Counted from the first letter of the stretch, positions 8,244 to 17,429 are shown. The stretch is DNA of 64,000 nt from Caulobacter sp. FWC2 (GCF_002742625.1 NZ_PEBF01000001.1:4836001-4900000), one strand, 5' to 3'. Notes: a model not told the origin generated them from the letters alone. Program-made: numbers and translations.

Positions 8244-10100
8244 TCAGCCCTCTTCCTCGTCCGGCTCCAGGGGCGGGGCCTCCGGGGTGAGGAGCTTGCG
8301 GATCTCGACGATCTCGGCGCCCGGGAAGGCCGACAGGACCGAGGAGACGAAGGGATCCTTCTTGATCTCTTCCAGCGCCTCGCGGTCCTCGCGCTTCTGG
8401 CGCTCCATCAGGCTTTCGGCCCCGCCGCCGCCCTCAGCGGCGACCAGCCAGGGCTGGCCGGTGTGCTCCTTCAGGAAGCGGACCAGCCGGCCCGCGAGAT
8501 TGCCGGGCGCGCCGGGAGCGGCCTCGAAGGTCAGGGCGCCGGGGCGGAAGCTGATCGGGCGGACATATTGCTCGACGTCCAGCCGCAGGCCGATGTCGCG
8601 ACGGGCGGCGATCAAGGCCATGACGTCTTCGAACGAGGCCAGCACCGGCATGGCCTGGGCGCCGGGCGCGGCCATGGTCATCGGCGCGTGGGCGGCCGAA
8701 GTCGCACCGCCAGCCAAGCCGCCGCCGATAGAGCCTCCGCCACCCGGACCGCCGCCACCGCCGACGGGCGTCCCGTCCCGCAGGGCCTTCAGGGCCTCTT
8801 CCGGACCGGGCAGGTCGGCGGCGTAGCACAGGCGGATCAGGGCCATCTCGGCCGCCGCCATGGCGTCGGGCGCGCGGCGTACTTCCTCGTGGGCCTTCAG
8901 CAGCATCTGCCAAAGACGCGACAGGGTTCCGGCCGAGGTGTGGGCCCCGATGGCGGCCAGGCGGGCGGCCTGCTCCTTGGGCATCGACAAGGCGTCGGGC
9001 CCCAGGGCCTTGGACACCGCCGAGCCGTGGCAGTGATCGAGGACATCGAGCATGACCACCGCCGGGTCGGCCCCGAAGCCCCACAAGGCGCGGAAGCCCT
9101 CCAGCGCGTCCTTGGTCTTGCCGGCCATGACGTTTTCAAAGAGAGCGATGGTCTGGCCGCGATCGGCCAGGCCCAGCATGTCGCGGACCACGGTGGCGGT
9201 GACCGTGGCCCCGCGATCGGTCTGGACGATGGCCTGGTCCAGCAGCGACAGGCCGTCACGCACCGAACCCTCGGCCGCGCGGGCGATCAGGGCCAGGGCG
9301 TCCATCTCGATCCGCGCGCCTTCCTTGGCCGAGATCTTGTCGAAGTGCTTGACCAGCACGTCCGGCTCGACCCGGCGGAGGTCGAAGCGCTGGGTGCGCG
9401 ACAGGATCGTCACCGGCACCTTGCGGATCTCGGTGGTGGCGAAGATGAACTTGGCGTGCGGCGGCGGCTCTTCCAGCGTCTTCAGCAGGGCGTTGAACGC
9501 CGCCGTCGACAGCATGTGCACTTCGTCGATGATGTAGACCTTGTAGCGCGCCTCGACCGGGGCGTAGCGCACCCCGTCCAAGAGCTCGCGCATCTCGTCG
9601 ACCTTGGTGCGCGAGGCGGCGTCGAGTTCCAGCACGTCCATGTGCCGGCCCTCGATGATCGAGCGGCAGTGATAGCCCTCGACGGTCAGGTCGACGGACG
9701 GGCCCTTGACGGTGTCGGTCTCGTAGTTGAGCGCCCGGGCCAGCAGGCGCGCGGTCGTGGTCTTGCCGACGCCGCGGACGCCGGTGAGCATGAAGGCGTG
9801 GGCGATGCGGCCGGTCGAGAAGGCGTTGGCCAGGGTGCGGACCATGGCCTCCTGGCCGATCAGGTCCTCGAAGGTGCGCGGACGGTATTTCCGCGCCAGA
9901 ACCGTATAGGCGTCGCCCTTCTCGCTCTCGGGCGGGGACTCGACCACGGGACGCGCCTGCGCGACCGGCGCAGGCGCGGCCGCCGGCGCATCGCCGAAGA
10001 TGTCGGCGGTGTTCTCGTCGCGCTCGGCCAAGTCTTCCTTGGGGGGAGCTTCGTCCCACGGCGGCGCGGAATCGGGCGAGAGATCGTCGAGGTCGGCCAT
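8244..10100 (-). CDS. dnaX: DNA polymerase III subunit tau/gamma
   Basis: AAA+ clamp-loader subunit of the replicative polymerase. At 618 residues from the ATG at 10100 it has an acidic N-terminal extension, then the ATPase core with Walker A GVRGVGKTT, DEVHML (Walker B), sensor 1 ATTEIRKVP and the SRTQRFDLRRV arginine finger. The zinc module is unusual: of the usual four cysteines only one (GYHC) remains. After domain III comes a glycine-rich tract (GGGGGPGGGGSIGGGLAGG), then the tau-specific C-terminal domains. Published Caulobacter work describes ClpXP trimming of tau to gamma-like forms; a glycine-rich stretch here fits that mechanism better than ribosomal frameshifting. An SRP RNA gene lies just upstream on the same strand. 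Confidence 0.97.
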   Translation of the reverse strand: MADLDDLSPDSAPPWDEAPPKEDLAERDENTADIFGDAPAAAPAPVAQARPVVESPPESEKGDAYTVLARKYRPRTFEDLIGQEAMVRTLANAFSTGRIAHAFMLTGVRGVGKTTTARLLARALNYETDTVKGPSVDLTVEGYHCRSIIEGRHMDVLELDAASRTKVDEMRELLDGVRYAPVEARYKVYIIDEVHMLSTAAFNALLKTLEEPPPHAKFIFATTEIRKVPVTILSRTQRFDLRRVEPDVLVKHFDKISAKEGARIEMDALALIARAAEGSVRDGLSLLDQAIVQTDRGATVTATVVRDMLGLADRGQTIALFENVMAGKTKDALEGFRALWGFGADPAVVMLDVLDHCHGSAVSKALGPDALSMPKEQAARLAAIGAHTSAGTLSRLWQMLLKAHEEVRRAPDAMAAAEMALIRLCYAADLPGPEEALKALRDGTPVGGGGGPGGGGSIGGGLAGGATSAAHAPMTMAAPGAQAMPVLASFEDVMALIAARRDIGLRLDVEQYVRPISFRPGALTFEAAPGAPGNLAGRLVRFLKEHTGQPWLVAAEGGGGAESLMERQKREDREALEEIKKDPFVSSVLSAFPGAEIVEIRKLLTPEAPPLEPDEEEG

Positions 10101-10192
10101 GGGCTGAGTGTAGTGGCGCGAAGGGCGCAGCAAAAGGCCCGGCCCGAGCGGACCGACCATCTGCTGACAGATTTCAGGAAAAGGGGAAGGGT

Positions 10193-10284
10193 GGAGACCG
10201 ACAGCGACCCAAAGCTGATCTCGTTGTGGCTGCTGCCTCTCGGCCCTGACCAGGTTGGCGAGGACTCCGTCCGCGCCGATCTCC
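10193..10284 (-). ncRNA. ffs: Bacterial small signal recognition particle RNA (4.5S type)
   Basis: On the minus strand the universal helix-8 core reads CCTGGTCAGGGCCGAGAGG followed by CAGCAGCC, with a GAGA tetraloop closed by CC/GG and the asymmetric-loop AGCAGCC. The ends pair perfectly: GGAGATCG at 10284-10277 with CGGTCTCC at 10200-10193 (one G-U). This gives a hairpin RNA of about 92 nt. A CCCTTCCCCTTTT tract follows the 3' end and may terminate it. It lies just upstream of dnaX, as in other alphaproteobacteria. Function: binds Ffh for co-translational membrane targeting. Confidence 0.92.
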
Positions 10285-10378
10285 GAGGCCTATATCGCGA
10301 CTCATCGCGGCGGATGCAAGGCGCATGACGCGAATGCGACGTCGTGACGAACAATCACGCTCGCGCTAGAGAGTCGAA

Positions 10379-11320
10379 ATGGCTCTGTCGATCATTACCA
10401 ACACCTTCGCCGGCAACCCCCTGAACCGCGACAGCGAGCGTCGCGGCGACGAGGCCTTCATCGCCGAAAAGCTGGCCGACCCCGAATCCCTGGCCGTGGC
10501 GCTGTGGAACGGCAAGCCGCTGGTCGAGGACGTCCTCGGCGAGGATGGCAAGCCCACCGGAGTGCAGATCGCCTATCTGCGCGCCGACATGGCCCAGGAC
10601 CTGGCCGGCGGGAACGAGAAGCTGCTCTATATGGGCCTGTGGAAGGACATCGCGGTTTTCGCCGTCGATATCGACACCGCCGCCGACCCGGCCGAGGGGC
10701 CGCTGCAGGGCCTGGGCCGATTCGAGGAACTGCGCGGCGCGGCCGCGACCCTGCCGCCCGCCGACGCCGGGATCCTGGCCACCGCCAAGTCGATGTTCGA
10801 ATGGCGCCGCCGCCATCGCTGGTGCAGCAACTGCGGCCAGAAGAGCGAGGTCGCCGACGGCGGCTGGAAGCGCGTCTGCCCGGCCTGCGAGGCCGAGCAC
10901 TTCCCGCGCACCGACCCGGTGGCGATCATGCTGGCGGTCTATGAGGGCAAATGCCTGCTGGGTCGCCAGGCGGCCTGGCCCAAGGGCATGTTCTCGGCCC
11001 TGGCCGGCTTCATCGAGCCCGGCGAGACCATGGAAGAGGCCTGCGCCCGCGAGCTGAAGGAAGAGGCGGGACTGACAGCGACGTCCGTCCGCTACCACTC
11101 CAGCCAGCCCTGGCCGTGGCCTGGCTCGCTGATGCTGGGCCTGATCGCCGAGGTCGACAGCGCCGACGCCGCCCCGGACCAGACCGAGCTGGAGGAGGTG
11201 CGCTGGTTCTCGAAGGAAGAGACGGCGCAACTTCTGAAGGGCGAACTGGAAGGTGTGTTCTGCCCGCCTTCCCTGGCCATCGCCCATCAGCTGATCAAGG
11301 CCTGGGCCGAAGAGGCCTGA
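10379..11320 (+). CDS. nudC: NAD(+)/NADH diphosphatase (RNA deNADding enzyme)
   Basis: Nudix hydrolase that cleaves NADH and removes NAD caps from RNA. At 313 residues the order is an N-terminal NudC domain, a zinc ribbon with WCSNCG and VCPACE (about residues 148-170), the Nudix box GFIEPGETMEEACARELKEEAG, and the diagnostic SQPWPWPGSLM motif downstream, which marks NudC rather than other Nudix enzymes. The ATG at 10379 gives the start MALSIITNTFAGN, typical of alphaproteobacterial members. The gene stands alone, about 95 bp from the divergent SRP RNA gene. Confidence 0.94.
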   Translation: MALSIITNTFAGNPLNRDSERRGDEAFIAEKLADPESLAVALWNGKPLVEDVLGEDGKPTGVQIAYLRADMAQDLAGGNEKLLYMGLWKDIAVFAVDIDTAADPAEGPLQGLGRFEELRGAAATLPPADAGILATAKSMFEWRRRHRWCSNCGQKSEVADGGWKRVCPACEAEHFPRTDPVAIMLAVYEGKCLLGRQAAWPKGMFSALAGFIEPGETMEEACARELKEEAGLTATSVRYHSSQPWPWPGSLMLGLIAEVDSADAAPDQTELEEVRWFSKEETAQLLKGELEGVFCPPSLAIAHQLIKAWAEEA

Positions 11321-11399
11321 ACGGCTCCGCCTAAAAAGACACTGGACTGCCCCAGCGGCGCCCTCGGTTCACTCCTGCCAACAACAGGAGGAAACACCG

Positions 11400-12638
11400 A
11401 TGGGCGAAGCCTGGATCATCGACGCCTGCCGCACGCCGCGCGGCATCGGCAAGGTCGGCAAGGGGGCGCTGGCCGACATCCATCCGCAGCAGTTGGCGGC
11501 CAGCGTGCTGAGCGCCCTGGCCAGCCGCAACAACCTCAACACGGCGGACGTCGACGACATCCTCTGGGGCACCTCCACCCAGCGCGGCAAGCAGGGCGGG
11601 GACCTGGGCCGGATGGCGGCGCTGGACGCGGGCTACGACGTCAAGGCCAGCGGCATGACCCTGGACCGCTTCTGCGGCTCGGGCATCACGGTCGCCAACC
11701 TGGCCGCCGCCTCGATCATGTCGGGCATGGAGGACCTGGTCATCGCCGGCGGGACGGAGATGATGTCCTACACCGCCGCCACGGCGACGCCTGGCGCGAT
11801 CCCGATGATGGACAATGGCAACCTGCGCCTGCGGGCTCGCCATCCCCAGTCCCATCAAGGCGTCTGCGCCGACGCCATCGCCACGCTGGAAGGCATCGAC
11901 CGCCAGGCCGTCGACGACCTGGCCCTGGTCAGCCAGCAGCGCGCCGACGCCGCCATCCGCGAAGGCCGGTTCAGCAAGAGCCTCGTGCCCGTGTTCAAGG
12001 AGGATGGAAGCCTGGCCCTGGACCGCGAGGAGTTTCCCCGTCCGCAGACCACCGCCGAGGGCCTCGCCGGCCTGAAGCCCGCGTTCGCCGCCATGGCCGA
12101 GTTCGCCCTGGATGAGGCCGGCACCACCTATGGCGGCCTGATCCGGCAGGTCTATCCGGACCTGGCGATCGAGCACATCCATCACGCCGGCAATTCGTCG
12201 GGCGTCGTGGACGGCGCGGCGGCGATCCTGATGGCCTCGCCCGACTATGCCCGCAAGCATGGCCTCAAGCCCCGCGCCCGCGTGCTGGCCATGGCCAATG
12301 TCGGCGACAGCCCGACCCTGATGCTGAACGCGCCGGTCCCAGCCGCGCGCAAGGCCCTGGCCAAGGCCGGACTGAGCGTCGACGACATCGATCTTTGGGA
12401 AATCAACGAGGCCTTCGCGGTGGTCGCCGAGAAGTTCATCCGCGACCTCAAGCTGGACCGCGACAAGGTCAATGTGAACGGCGGCGCCATGGCGCTGGGC
12501 CACCCGATCGGCGCGACGGGCTCGATCCTGATCGGCACGATCCTGGACGAACTGGAGCGACGCGACCTGAAGCGCGGCCTGGTGACGATGTGCGCGGCGG
12601 GCGGCATGGCCCCGGCGATCATCGTGGAGCGGATGTAG
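11400..12638 (+). CDS. Thiolase family acetyl-CoA acyltransferase
   Basis: A 412-residue thiolase. The acyl-accepting Cys lies in LDRFCGSGITVANLA (about residues 92-106), the catalytic His in GGAMALGHPIGATGS, and the second Cys in CAAGGMAPAIIVERM at the C-terminus. These enzymes condense or cleave 3-ketoacyl-CoA. The sequence alone does not separate acetoacetyl-CoA synthesis from beta-oxidation, and no fadB-like partner is adjacent. A strong ribosome site (CAGGAGG) sits 8-10 bases upstream of the ATG. A palindromic repeat follows the stop. Confidence 0.92.
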   Translation: MGEAWIIDACRTPRGIGKVGKGALADIHPQQLAASVLSALASRNNLNTADVDDILWGTSTQRGKQGGDLGRMAALDAGYDVKASGMTLDRFCGSGITVANLAAASIMSGMEDLVIAGGTEMMSYTAATATPGAIPMMDNGNLRLRARHPQSHQGVCADAIATLEGIDRQAVDDLALVSQQRADAAIREGRFSKSLVPVFKEDGSLALDREEFPRPQTTAEGLAGLKPAFAAMAEFALDEAGTTYGGLIRQVYPDLAIEHIHHAGNSSGVVDGAAAILMASPDYARKHGLKPRARVLAMANVGDSPTLMLNAPVPAARKALAKAGLSVDDIDLWEINEAFAVVAEKFIRDLKLDRDKVNVNGGAMALGHPIGATGSILIGTILDELERRDLKRGLVTMCAAGGMAPAIIVERM

Positions 12639-12648
12639 GGCGGCGCTG

Positions 12649-12780
12649 ACCCCCTCCACCGGCTCCGCCGGTCCCCCTCCCCCAAGAGGGGGAGGAGAGC
12701 AGGCGCCCGGCGAGAGGGGGCAGGCTTCCTCTCCGCCCCGCTTGGGGGCGGACAGACCTGCGTAAGCAGGTCAGGTGGGG
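12649..12780. repeat. Pair of GC-rich palindromes between thiolase and amn
   Basis: The convergent gap holds CACCGGCTCCGCCGGT and CCCTCCCCCAAGAGGGGGAGG hairpins, followed by CCGCCCC-GCTT-GGGGGCGG and CCTGCGTAAGCAGG. These are the same style of element as at 1.4, 8.1 and 17.3 kb, and are likely to end both transcripts. Confidence 0.65.
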
Positions 12781-12793
12781 GCCTGTGCTGAGC

Positions 12794-14248
12794 TTACCGG
12801 AACGGCGGCTCGTCGAAGGCCCGCAGCTTGCGTGAGTGCAGGTTCGGGCCTTCGGCGTGCAGCAGCTTGCAAGTCAAAATCCCGATCTGCAGGTGCTGGC
12901 TGATCGCCCGCTCGTAGAAGGCGTTGGCCTGGCCCGGTAGCTTGATCTCGCCGTGCAGGGGCTTGTCCGACACGCACAGCAGCGTCCCGTAAGGCACCCG
13001 GAAGCGATAGCCCTGGGCCGAGATCGTCGCGCTCTCCATGTCGATGGCCACCGCCCGGCTCTGGTTGAAGCGCAGGGCCGAGAGGCTGTGGCGCAGTTCC
13101 CAGTTGCGATCGTCGGTGGTGACGACGGTGCCGGTGCGCAGGCGCTTCTTCAGCTGGTCGCCGCTGTCACCGCTGATCGCCTTGGCCGCGTCGTAGAGGG
13201 CGCGCTGCACCTCGGCGATCGAGGGCACCGGGATTTCCGGCGGCAGCACGGCGTCCAGAACGTGGTCGTCGCGCAGATAGGCGTGGGCCAGGACGTAGTC
13301 GCCGATGGTCTGGGTGTCGCGCAGGCCGCCGCAGTGGCCGATCATCAGCCAGGCTTGAGGACGAAGAACAGCCAGGTGATCGCAGATGGTCTTGGCGTTG
13401 GACGGGCCGACGCCGATGTTCAGCAGGGTCACGCCCGCGCCGCCCGGGGCCATCAGGTGGTAGGCCGGCATCTGGTGCTTGCGCCAGCTCGACTCCGCGA
13501 TCACCTGTTCTGGATTGTGCGTGTCGGCGGTGATGGTCACACCGCCCGAGCACGACAGGGCCGTGTAGGGGCTGTCAGGCTGCTGCAGCTGCTCGATGCC
13601 CCAGCGGACGAACTCGTCGACATAGCGGTGATAGTTGGTGAACAGGATGAACTGCTGCACGTCCTCGGCCGGGGCGCCGGTGTAGTGCTTCAGGCGGGCC
13701 AGCGAGAAGTCGGTGCGCAGGCCGTCGAACAGCGACAGCGGACGCGTTTCCTCCAGGGCCGGGTTCCAGACGCCGTCTGCGATCTCGTCGCCGATGAAGG
13801 CCAGGTCCGTGGTCGGGAAGAACCTGGCGATGTCCTCGCTGCGCACGTCGGCCTGGTTCAGGTCGATGGTGGCGTCCAGCACGTAGGGATAGGGGATCTC
13901 CTGGTTGGAGCGGTCGACCTCGATCTCGACGTCGAAGTCGTCCATCAGCAGGCTGAGCTGCTCGACCAGATAGTCCTTGAACTGGGCCGGCTTGGTCACG
14001 GTCGTCGAATAGACGCCGGGACGGCTGACGCGGGCGTAGGACCGGGCCAGCTTGGGCGGCAGGGCCTCCGGGTCGTAGGTCAGGCGCAGCTCGGGATAGG
14101 CGAACGTGCCGTCGAACCGCGTCTGCGGGTCCGGGCGGGTTCCATTTTCGAGATAGGCGCGCAGGGCGGTCCGCAGAGCGTCGACGGCGCGTTCGTATTC
14201 GTCATTCAGCCGTTCGACGACGGCCATTGCTTTTTCTTGGTTTGACAT
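12794..14248 (-). CDS. amn: AMP nucleosidase
   Basis: Hydrolyses AMP to adenine and ribose 5-phosphate, controlling adenylate pools. At 484 residues it has the two-domain layout of bacterial Amn: a family-specific N-terminal domain (to about residue 180) and a C-terminal nucleoside-phosphorylase-like domain with LLNIGVGPSNAKT, MIGHCGGLRD and the VAIDMESATISAQGYRFRVPYGTLLCVSDKPLHG region holding the substrate-binding Met-Glu and catalytic Asp. The ATG at 14248 lies near the edge of a 320-bp gap shared with the divergent symporter gene. Confidence 0.95.
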   Translation of the reverse strand: MSNQEKAMAVVERLNDEYERAVDALRTALRAYLENGTRPDPQTRFDGTFAYPELRLTYDPEALPPKLARSYARVSRPGVYSTTVTKPAQFKDYLVEQLSLLMDDFDVEIEVDRSNQEIPYPYVLDATIDLNQADVRSEDIARFFPTTDLAFIGDEIADGVWNPALEETRPLSLFDGLRTDFSLARLKHYTGAPAEDVQQFILFTNYHRYVDEFVRWGIEQLQQPDSPYTALSCSGGVTITADTHNPEQVIAESSWRKHQMPAYHLMAPGGAGVTLLNIGVGPSNAKTICDHLAVLRPQAWLMIGHCGGLRDTQTIGDYVLAHAYLRDDHVLDAVLPPEIPVPSIAEVQRALYDAAKAISGDSGDQLKKRLRTGTVVTTDDRNWELRHSLSALRFNQSRAVAIDMESATISAQGYRFRVPYGTLLCVSDKPLHGEIKLPGQANAFYERAISQHLQIGILTCKLLHAEGPNLHSRKLRAFDEPPFR

Positions 14249-14568
14249 GGGTCCTTATAGCGACGTTTTGCGACGTTGGCGAGACGCCGGCCCGGCGAAA
14301 TGGGAACGATTTATTACTTAGCAAAGGTGTGGGTGAGGGTGAGGAAGCAGAGCGCGCTTCCGTCTATGGGATGAGCCTGTTTATTCGGCGTGGCTCGCCC
14401 GAAGCCAGGCCGGACCACTTCAAGGGCATGGACGAACCCGCGCCGGTCGGCCACAAGGGCTGAAATGCTCAAGGAGGGGGCAGATGGCGGCGCGAGCGTT
14501 CTCGCACGTCGTTCCTTCCGAACACCAGAACAAGGCCGTCGACGTCGCGACTGACGCCAGGGGGATTC
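14249..14568. other. Divergent intergenic region between amn and the symporter gene
   Basis: This 320-bp stretch separates two divergent starts and should hold both promoters. Short open frames cross it on the plus strand but lack convincing starts or codon bias. No clear operator, riboswitch or repeat was seen. A GGGGGA ribosome-site-like run lies a few bases before the symporter ATG at 14569. Confidence 0.4.
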
Positions 14569-15825
14569 ATGAACAAGCGCTTCGCCTATCTGATTATCGC
14601 GTCCATGATCCTGGGGGTCACAGTCGGCTGGGCCTGTAATCAGTTCCTCGACCCGGCCCAGACCGAAGAAGCGGTCAAGTGGTTCAAGATGGGAACTGAC
14701 CTCTTCCTGCGGCTGATCAAGATGATCATCGCCCCGCTTGTGCTGACGACGCTCGTCGCGGGCATCGCCCACATGGAGGACGCCGCCGCCGTAGGCCGGA
14801 TCGGCGCCAAGACCATGGCCTGGTTCATCAGCGCCTCGGCCGTATCGCTGCTGCTGGGTCTGCTGATGGTGCACCTGCTGCACCCCGGCGCGGGCCTGAA
14901 CCTGACCGAAGTCGCCAGCACCGCCAACGCCCCTGCGGCCTCGACCGAAACCTTCACCCTGCAGGGCTTCCTGACCCATCTGGTGCCGGCCTCGATCTTC
15001 GAAGCCATGGCCAAGAACGAGATCCTGCAGATCGTCGTCTTCAGTCTGTTCGTCGGCACCGCCGTCGCCTCGCTGGACAACAAGGCCCCGCACATCCTGG
15101 AACTGGCCGAGCAAGGCGCCCAGGTGATGCTGAAGGTCACCGGCTTCGTCATGAAGCTGGCCCCTCTGGCCATCTTCTGCGCCCTGGCCTCGACCATCGC
15201 CACTCAGGGCCTGTCGATGCTGGCCGTCTACGGCAAGTTCGTGCTGGGCTTCTACGCCACCATGGGCACGCTGTGGCTGCTGCTGTTCGTCGCCGGCTTC
15301 CTGGTGCTGGGCAAGCGGGTGATCCCGCTGTTCGGCGTGATCCGCGAGCCGGCCCTGCTGGCCTTCTCGACCGCCTCGTCGGAAGCCGCCTATCCGCGCA
15401 TCCTCGACAGCCTGCCCAAGATCGGCGTGCGCCGTCGCATCGTCTCGTTCGTCCTGCCGCTGGGCTATTCGTTCAATCTCGACGGCTCGATGCTGTACTG
15501 CACCTTCGCCACCGTGTTCATCCTGCAGGCCCACGGCGTGCATCTGACGGTCCAGCAACAGATCTTCATGCTGCTGCTGCTGATGGTGACGTCCAAGGGC
15601 ATCGCCGGCGTGCCGCGCGCCTCGCTGGTCGTCATCATGGCCACCCTCACCTATTTCGGCCTGCCGGAAGCCTGGATCGCCCTGGTGCTCGGCGTCGACC
15701 ACCTGCTCGACATGGGCCGCTCGGCCACCAACGTCGTCGGCAACAGCGTCGCCGCCGCCGTGGTCGCCAAGTGGGAAGGCGAGCTGGACGAGATCCGGCC
15801 CGACGCGGAACCCGCGAAAGCCTGA
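14569..15825 (+). CDS. Dicarboxylate/amino acid:cation symporter (SDF/DAACS family)
   Basis: A 418-residue inner-membrane transporter. The family signatures are visible: the serine-rich hairpin STASSEAAYP, the helix block LGYSFNLDGSMLYCTFATVF, and SKGIAGVPRASLVVIMATL with the second re-entrant loop, then DHLLDMGRSATNVVGNS containing the Asp and Asn used in substrate and Na+/H+ binding. The N-terminus begins directly with a membrane segment. Likely substrates are glutamate/aspartate or C4-dicarboxylates; the sequence does not settle which. A clear intrinsic terminator follows. Confidence 0.93.
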   Translation: MNKRFAYLIIASMILGVTVGWACNQFLDPAQTEEAVKWFKMGTDLFLRLIKMIIAPLVLTTLVAGIAHMEDAAAVGRIGAKTMAWFISASAVSLLLGLLMVHLLHPGAGLNLTEVASTANAPAASTETFTLQGFLTHLVPASIFEAMAKNEILQIVVFSLFVGTAVASLDNKAPHILELAEQGAQVMLKVTGFVMKLAPLAIFCALASTIATQGLSMLAVYGKFVLGFYATMGTLWLLLFVAGFLVLGKRVIPLFGVIREPALLAFSTASSEAAYPRILDSLPKIGVRRRIVSFVLPLGYSFNLDGSMLYCTFATVFILQAHGVHLTVQQQIFMLLLLMVTSKGIAGVPRASLVVIMATLTYFGLPEAWIALVLGVDHLLDMGRSATNVVGNSVAAAVVAKWEGELDEIRPDAEPAKA

Positions 15826-15853
15826 GCCCCTTAGCCTGCAACGGCTAGCGAAC

Positions 15854-15886
15854 AGCCCGCCTCCCAACCAGGAGGCGGGCTTTTTC
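15854..15886 (+). terminator. Intrinsic terminator of the symporter gene
   Basis: An 11-bp perfect stem (AGCCCGCCTCC, loop CAACCA, GGAGGCGGGCT) is followed by TTTTT. It lies about 30 bp after the stop codon at 15825. Confidence 0.9.
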
Positions 15887-15974
15887 GTGTACAGTTTCAA
15901 ATGTACAGTAAAAACTTGACAAGCCCCTGGCGAGGTCCAATCTCTTGAGCCGAGGGGCTTTTGAGGACGACGTC

Positions 15975-16397
15975 ATGAGCAAGATCACCCACATCGCGCG
16001 CGCGGCGCTGATCGGGCTGGCTGTGGCCGGCATGGGCGCCTCGGCCGCTTCGGCGGCTCAGGGCGACGCGCCGACCAAGGCCGTCAAGCCCGCCCGCCAG
16101 TGCTTCTACCTGTCCGACTGGCGCGGCTGGACCGCCCCGGACAAGAACACCCTGTACATGAAGGTCCGCGGCCGCGACGTCTATCGCGTCGACCTGGCCT
16201 GGGGCTCCAACCAGCTGACCTGGCCCGGCACGCATCTGGTGTCGGTCGTGCGCGGCCCCGACAGCGTCTGCGGCCCGCTGGACCTGGACCTGCGTGTCGG
16301 CGACGGGATGGGCATGCCCATCCCGATCCGGGCCAAGACAATCACCAAGCTGACCCCCGACGAGATCAAGGCGATCCCGAAGAAGTATCAGCCGTAA
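15975..16397 (+). CDS. Secreted DUF6491-type protein
   Basis: A 140-residue exported protein of unknown function. The first ~27 residues form a clear Sec signal peptide (ARAALIGLAVAGMGASAASAA, cleaved after AxA). The mature part carries the pattern of the DUF6491 family: CFYLSDWRGWTAPD, DVYRVDLAWGSNQLTWPG, GPDSVCGPLDLDLRV and a C-terminal ITKLTPDEIKAIPKKYQP. Two cysteines could form a disulfide in the periplasm. The ATG at 15975 is preferred because it begins the signal peptide; the frame extends 10 codons further upstream without purpose. Confidence 0.75.
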   Translation: MSKITHIARAALIGLAVAGMGASAASAAQGDAPTKAVKPARQCFYLSDWRGWTAPDKNTLYMKVRGRDVYRVDLAWGSNQLTWPGTHLVSVVRGPDSVCGPLDLDLRVGDGMGMPIPIRAKTITKLTPDEIKAIPKKYQP

Positions 16398-16401
16398 AAG
16401 G

Positions 16402-17274
16402 CTAACCCGCCGCTGCGTTCAGCAGGGCCACGATCATGCTGTTGGCGGGCGTCGGGATACCGTGCGCCGCGCCCCGCCTGGCGATGACGCCGTTGCGGGC
16501 GTCCAGCTCCATCGGCCGACCTGACTGACGGTCGGCCAGCAGCGAGTTGACCATGTCCGGCGGACCCTGGCGGTAGCCGTCGACGACCTGGTCGCCCAGG
16601 TCGTCCGGCAGGATCGCGCCCTGGGCCCGGCCCACCGCCACGCACTCGGCCACCAGCGCCTTCATGACGCTGGCCGCGCCCTCATCGTGCGCCACGCCTG
16701 AGGGCTTCAGGGTCATGGCGTTGACCGCCCCGGCCGCGTTCAGGGCCAGCTTGCGCCAGGCCACCGAGACGAAGTCGTCGGTCGTCGCCACGTCGATCGG
16801 CGTGTGAGCGAACAGCGCCGCGAAGGCCTCGCCCGCCGCGCCTTCCTCCACCCGGATCCAGCCATAGCGCCGCTGGCGGAACACGCCTGGCGCCGGCCGC
16901 TCGGCCGGGAAGTCGACGATGACCGGCACGAGGTTCTCATCGGCCACCCGCCCGGCGAAAGCCTCGCGGTGCTCGACGCCGTTGCGGATCACCGCCACGC
17001 GGGTCTGGGGGCCGACCAGCGCCTTCAGCCACGGCGCGGCGGCCACGTCGTCATAGGCCTTGGTCGCCACCAGCACCCAGTCGACCGGCGCCAGGCCCTC
17101 AGGCGAGGTCGCGAAACGCGGCGTGGCGATCACCTCGCCGTCCGGGGTTTCCAGCACCAGCCGCTCAACCGGCGTCCGCACACAGACGGTCAAGTCGAGG
17201 TCGTCGCGCTGCCCCAGCCACGTCGCCAGAGTTCCGCCGATGGCGCCGGGGCCGATCAAGGCGATGGTGGTCAT
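16402..17274 (-). CDS. 2-dehydropantoate 2-reductase-like oxidoreductase
   Basis: A 290-residue NADP-binding enzyme of the ApbA/PanE family. The Rossmann motif GPGAIGGTLATWLG starts at residue 8, WVLVATKAYD follows near residue 70, and the C-terminal helical domain has the conserved AWRKLALNAAGAVNAMT and the SLLADRQSGRPMELDARNGVIARRGAAHGIPTPANS block. The last block contains the Ser/Glu residues used by ketopantoate reductases. It may make pantoate for coenzyme A, but the family contains many paralogues with other substrates. It converges on the DUF6491 gene with 4 bp between stops. Confidence 0.8.
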   Translation of the reverse strand: MTTIALIGPGAIGGTLATWLGQRDDLDLTVCVRTPVERLVLETPDGEVIATPRFATSPEGLAPVDWVLVATKAYDDVAAAPWLKALVGPQTRVAVIRNGVEHREAFAGRVADENLVPVIVDFPAERPAPGVFRQRRYGWIRVEEGAAGEAFAALFAHTPIDVATTDDFVSVAWRKLALNAAGAVNAMTLKPSGVAHDEGAASVMKALVAECVAVGRAQGAILPDDLGDQVVDGYRQGPPDMVNSLLADRQSGRPMELDARNGVIARRGAAHGIPTPANSMIVALLNAAAG

Positions 17275-17297
17275 GCTGGAAGCTCCTCAAAACAAAA

Positions 17298-17420
17298 CCC
17301 TCTCCCCTTGCGGGAGAGGGTGGCCCGCGAAGCGGGTCGGGTGAGGGGTCGCACGGACGCGCCGAGAACCCCCTCATCCGTCATCCTGCGGATGACACCT
17401 TCTCCCGCAAGGGGAGAAGG
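17298..17420. repeat. Palindromic repeat pair between nrdB and the reductase gene
   Basis: CCCTCTCCCCTTGCGGGAGAGGG (17298-17320) and CTTCTCCCGCAAGGGGAGAAGG (17399-17420) are two hairpins in opposite orientation about 80 bp apart, with GGCCCGCGAAGCGGGTC between them. It is part of the abundant extragenic repeat family of this genome. Confidence 0.75.
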
Positions 17421-17429
17421 GATCAGACC

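Noticed and set aside
8169..10328. 719-codon open frame on the plus strand opposite dnaX
   Set aside because: It is the antisense shadow of dnaX, created by GC-rich codon bias; the protein has no family features, while the minus strand is clearly DnaX.
14227..14463. 78-codon plus-strand frame between amn and the symporter gene
   Set aside because: It begins inside amn, lacks a ribosome site and shows no recognisable protein features.
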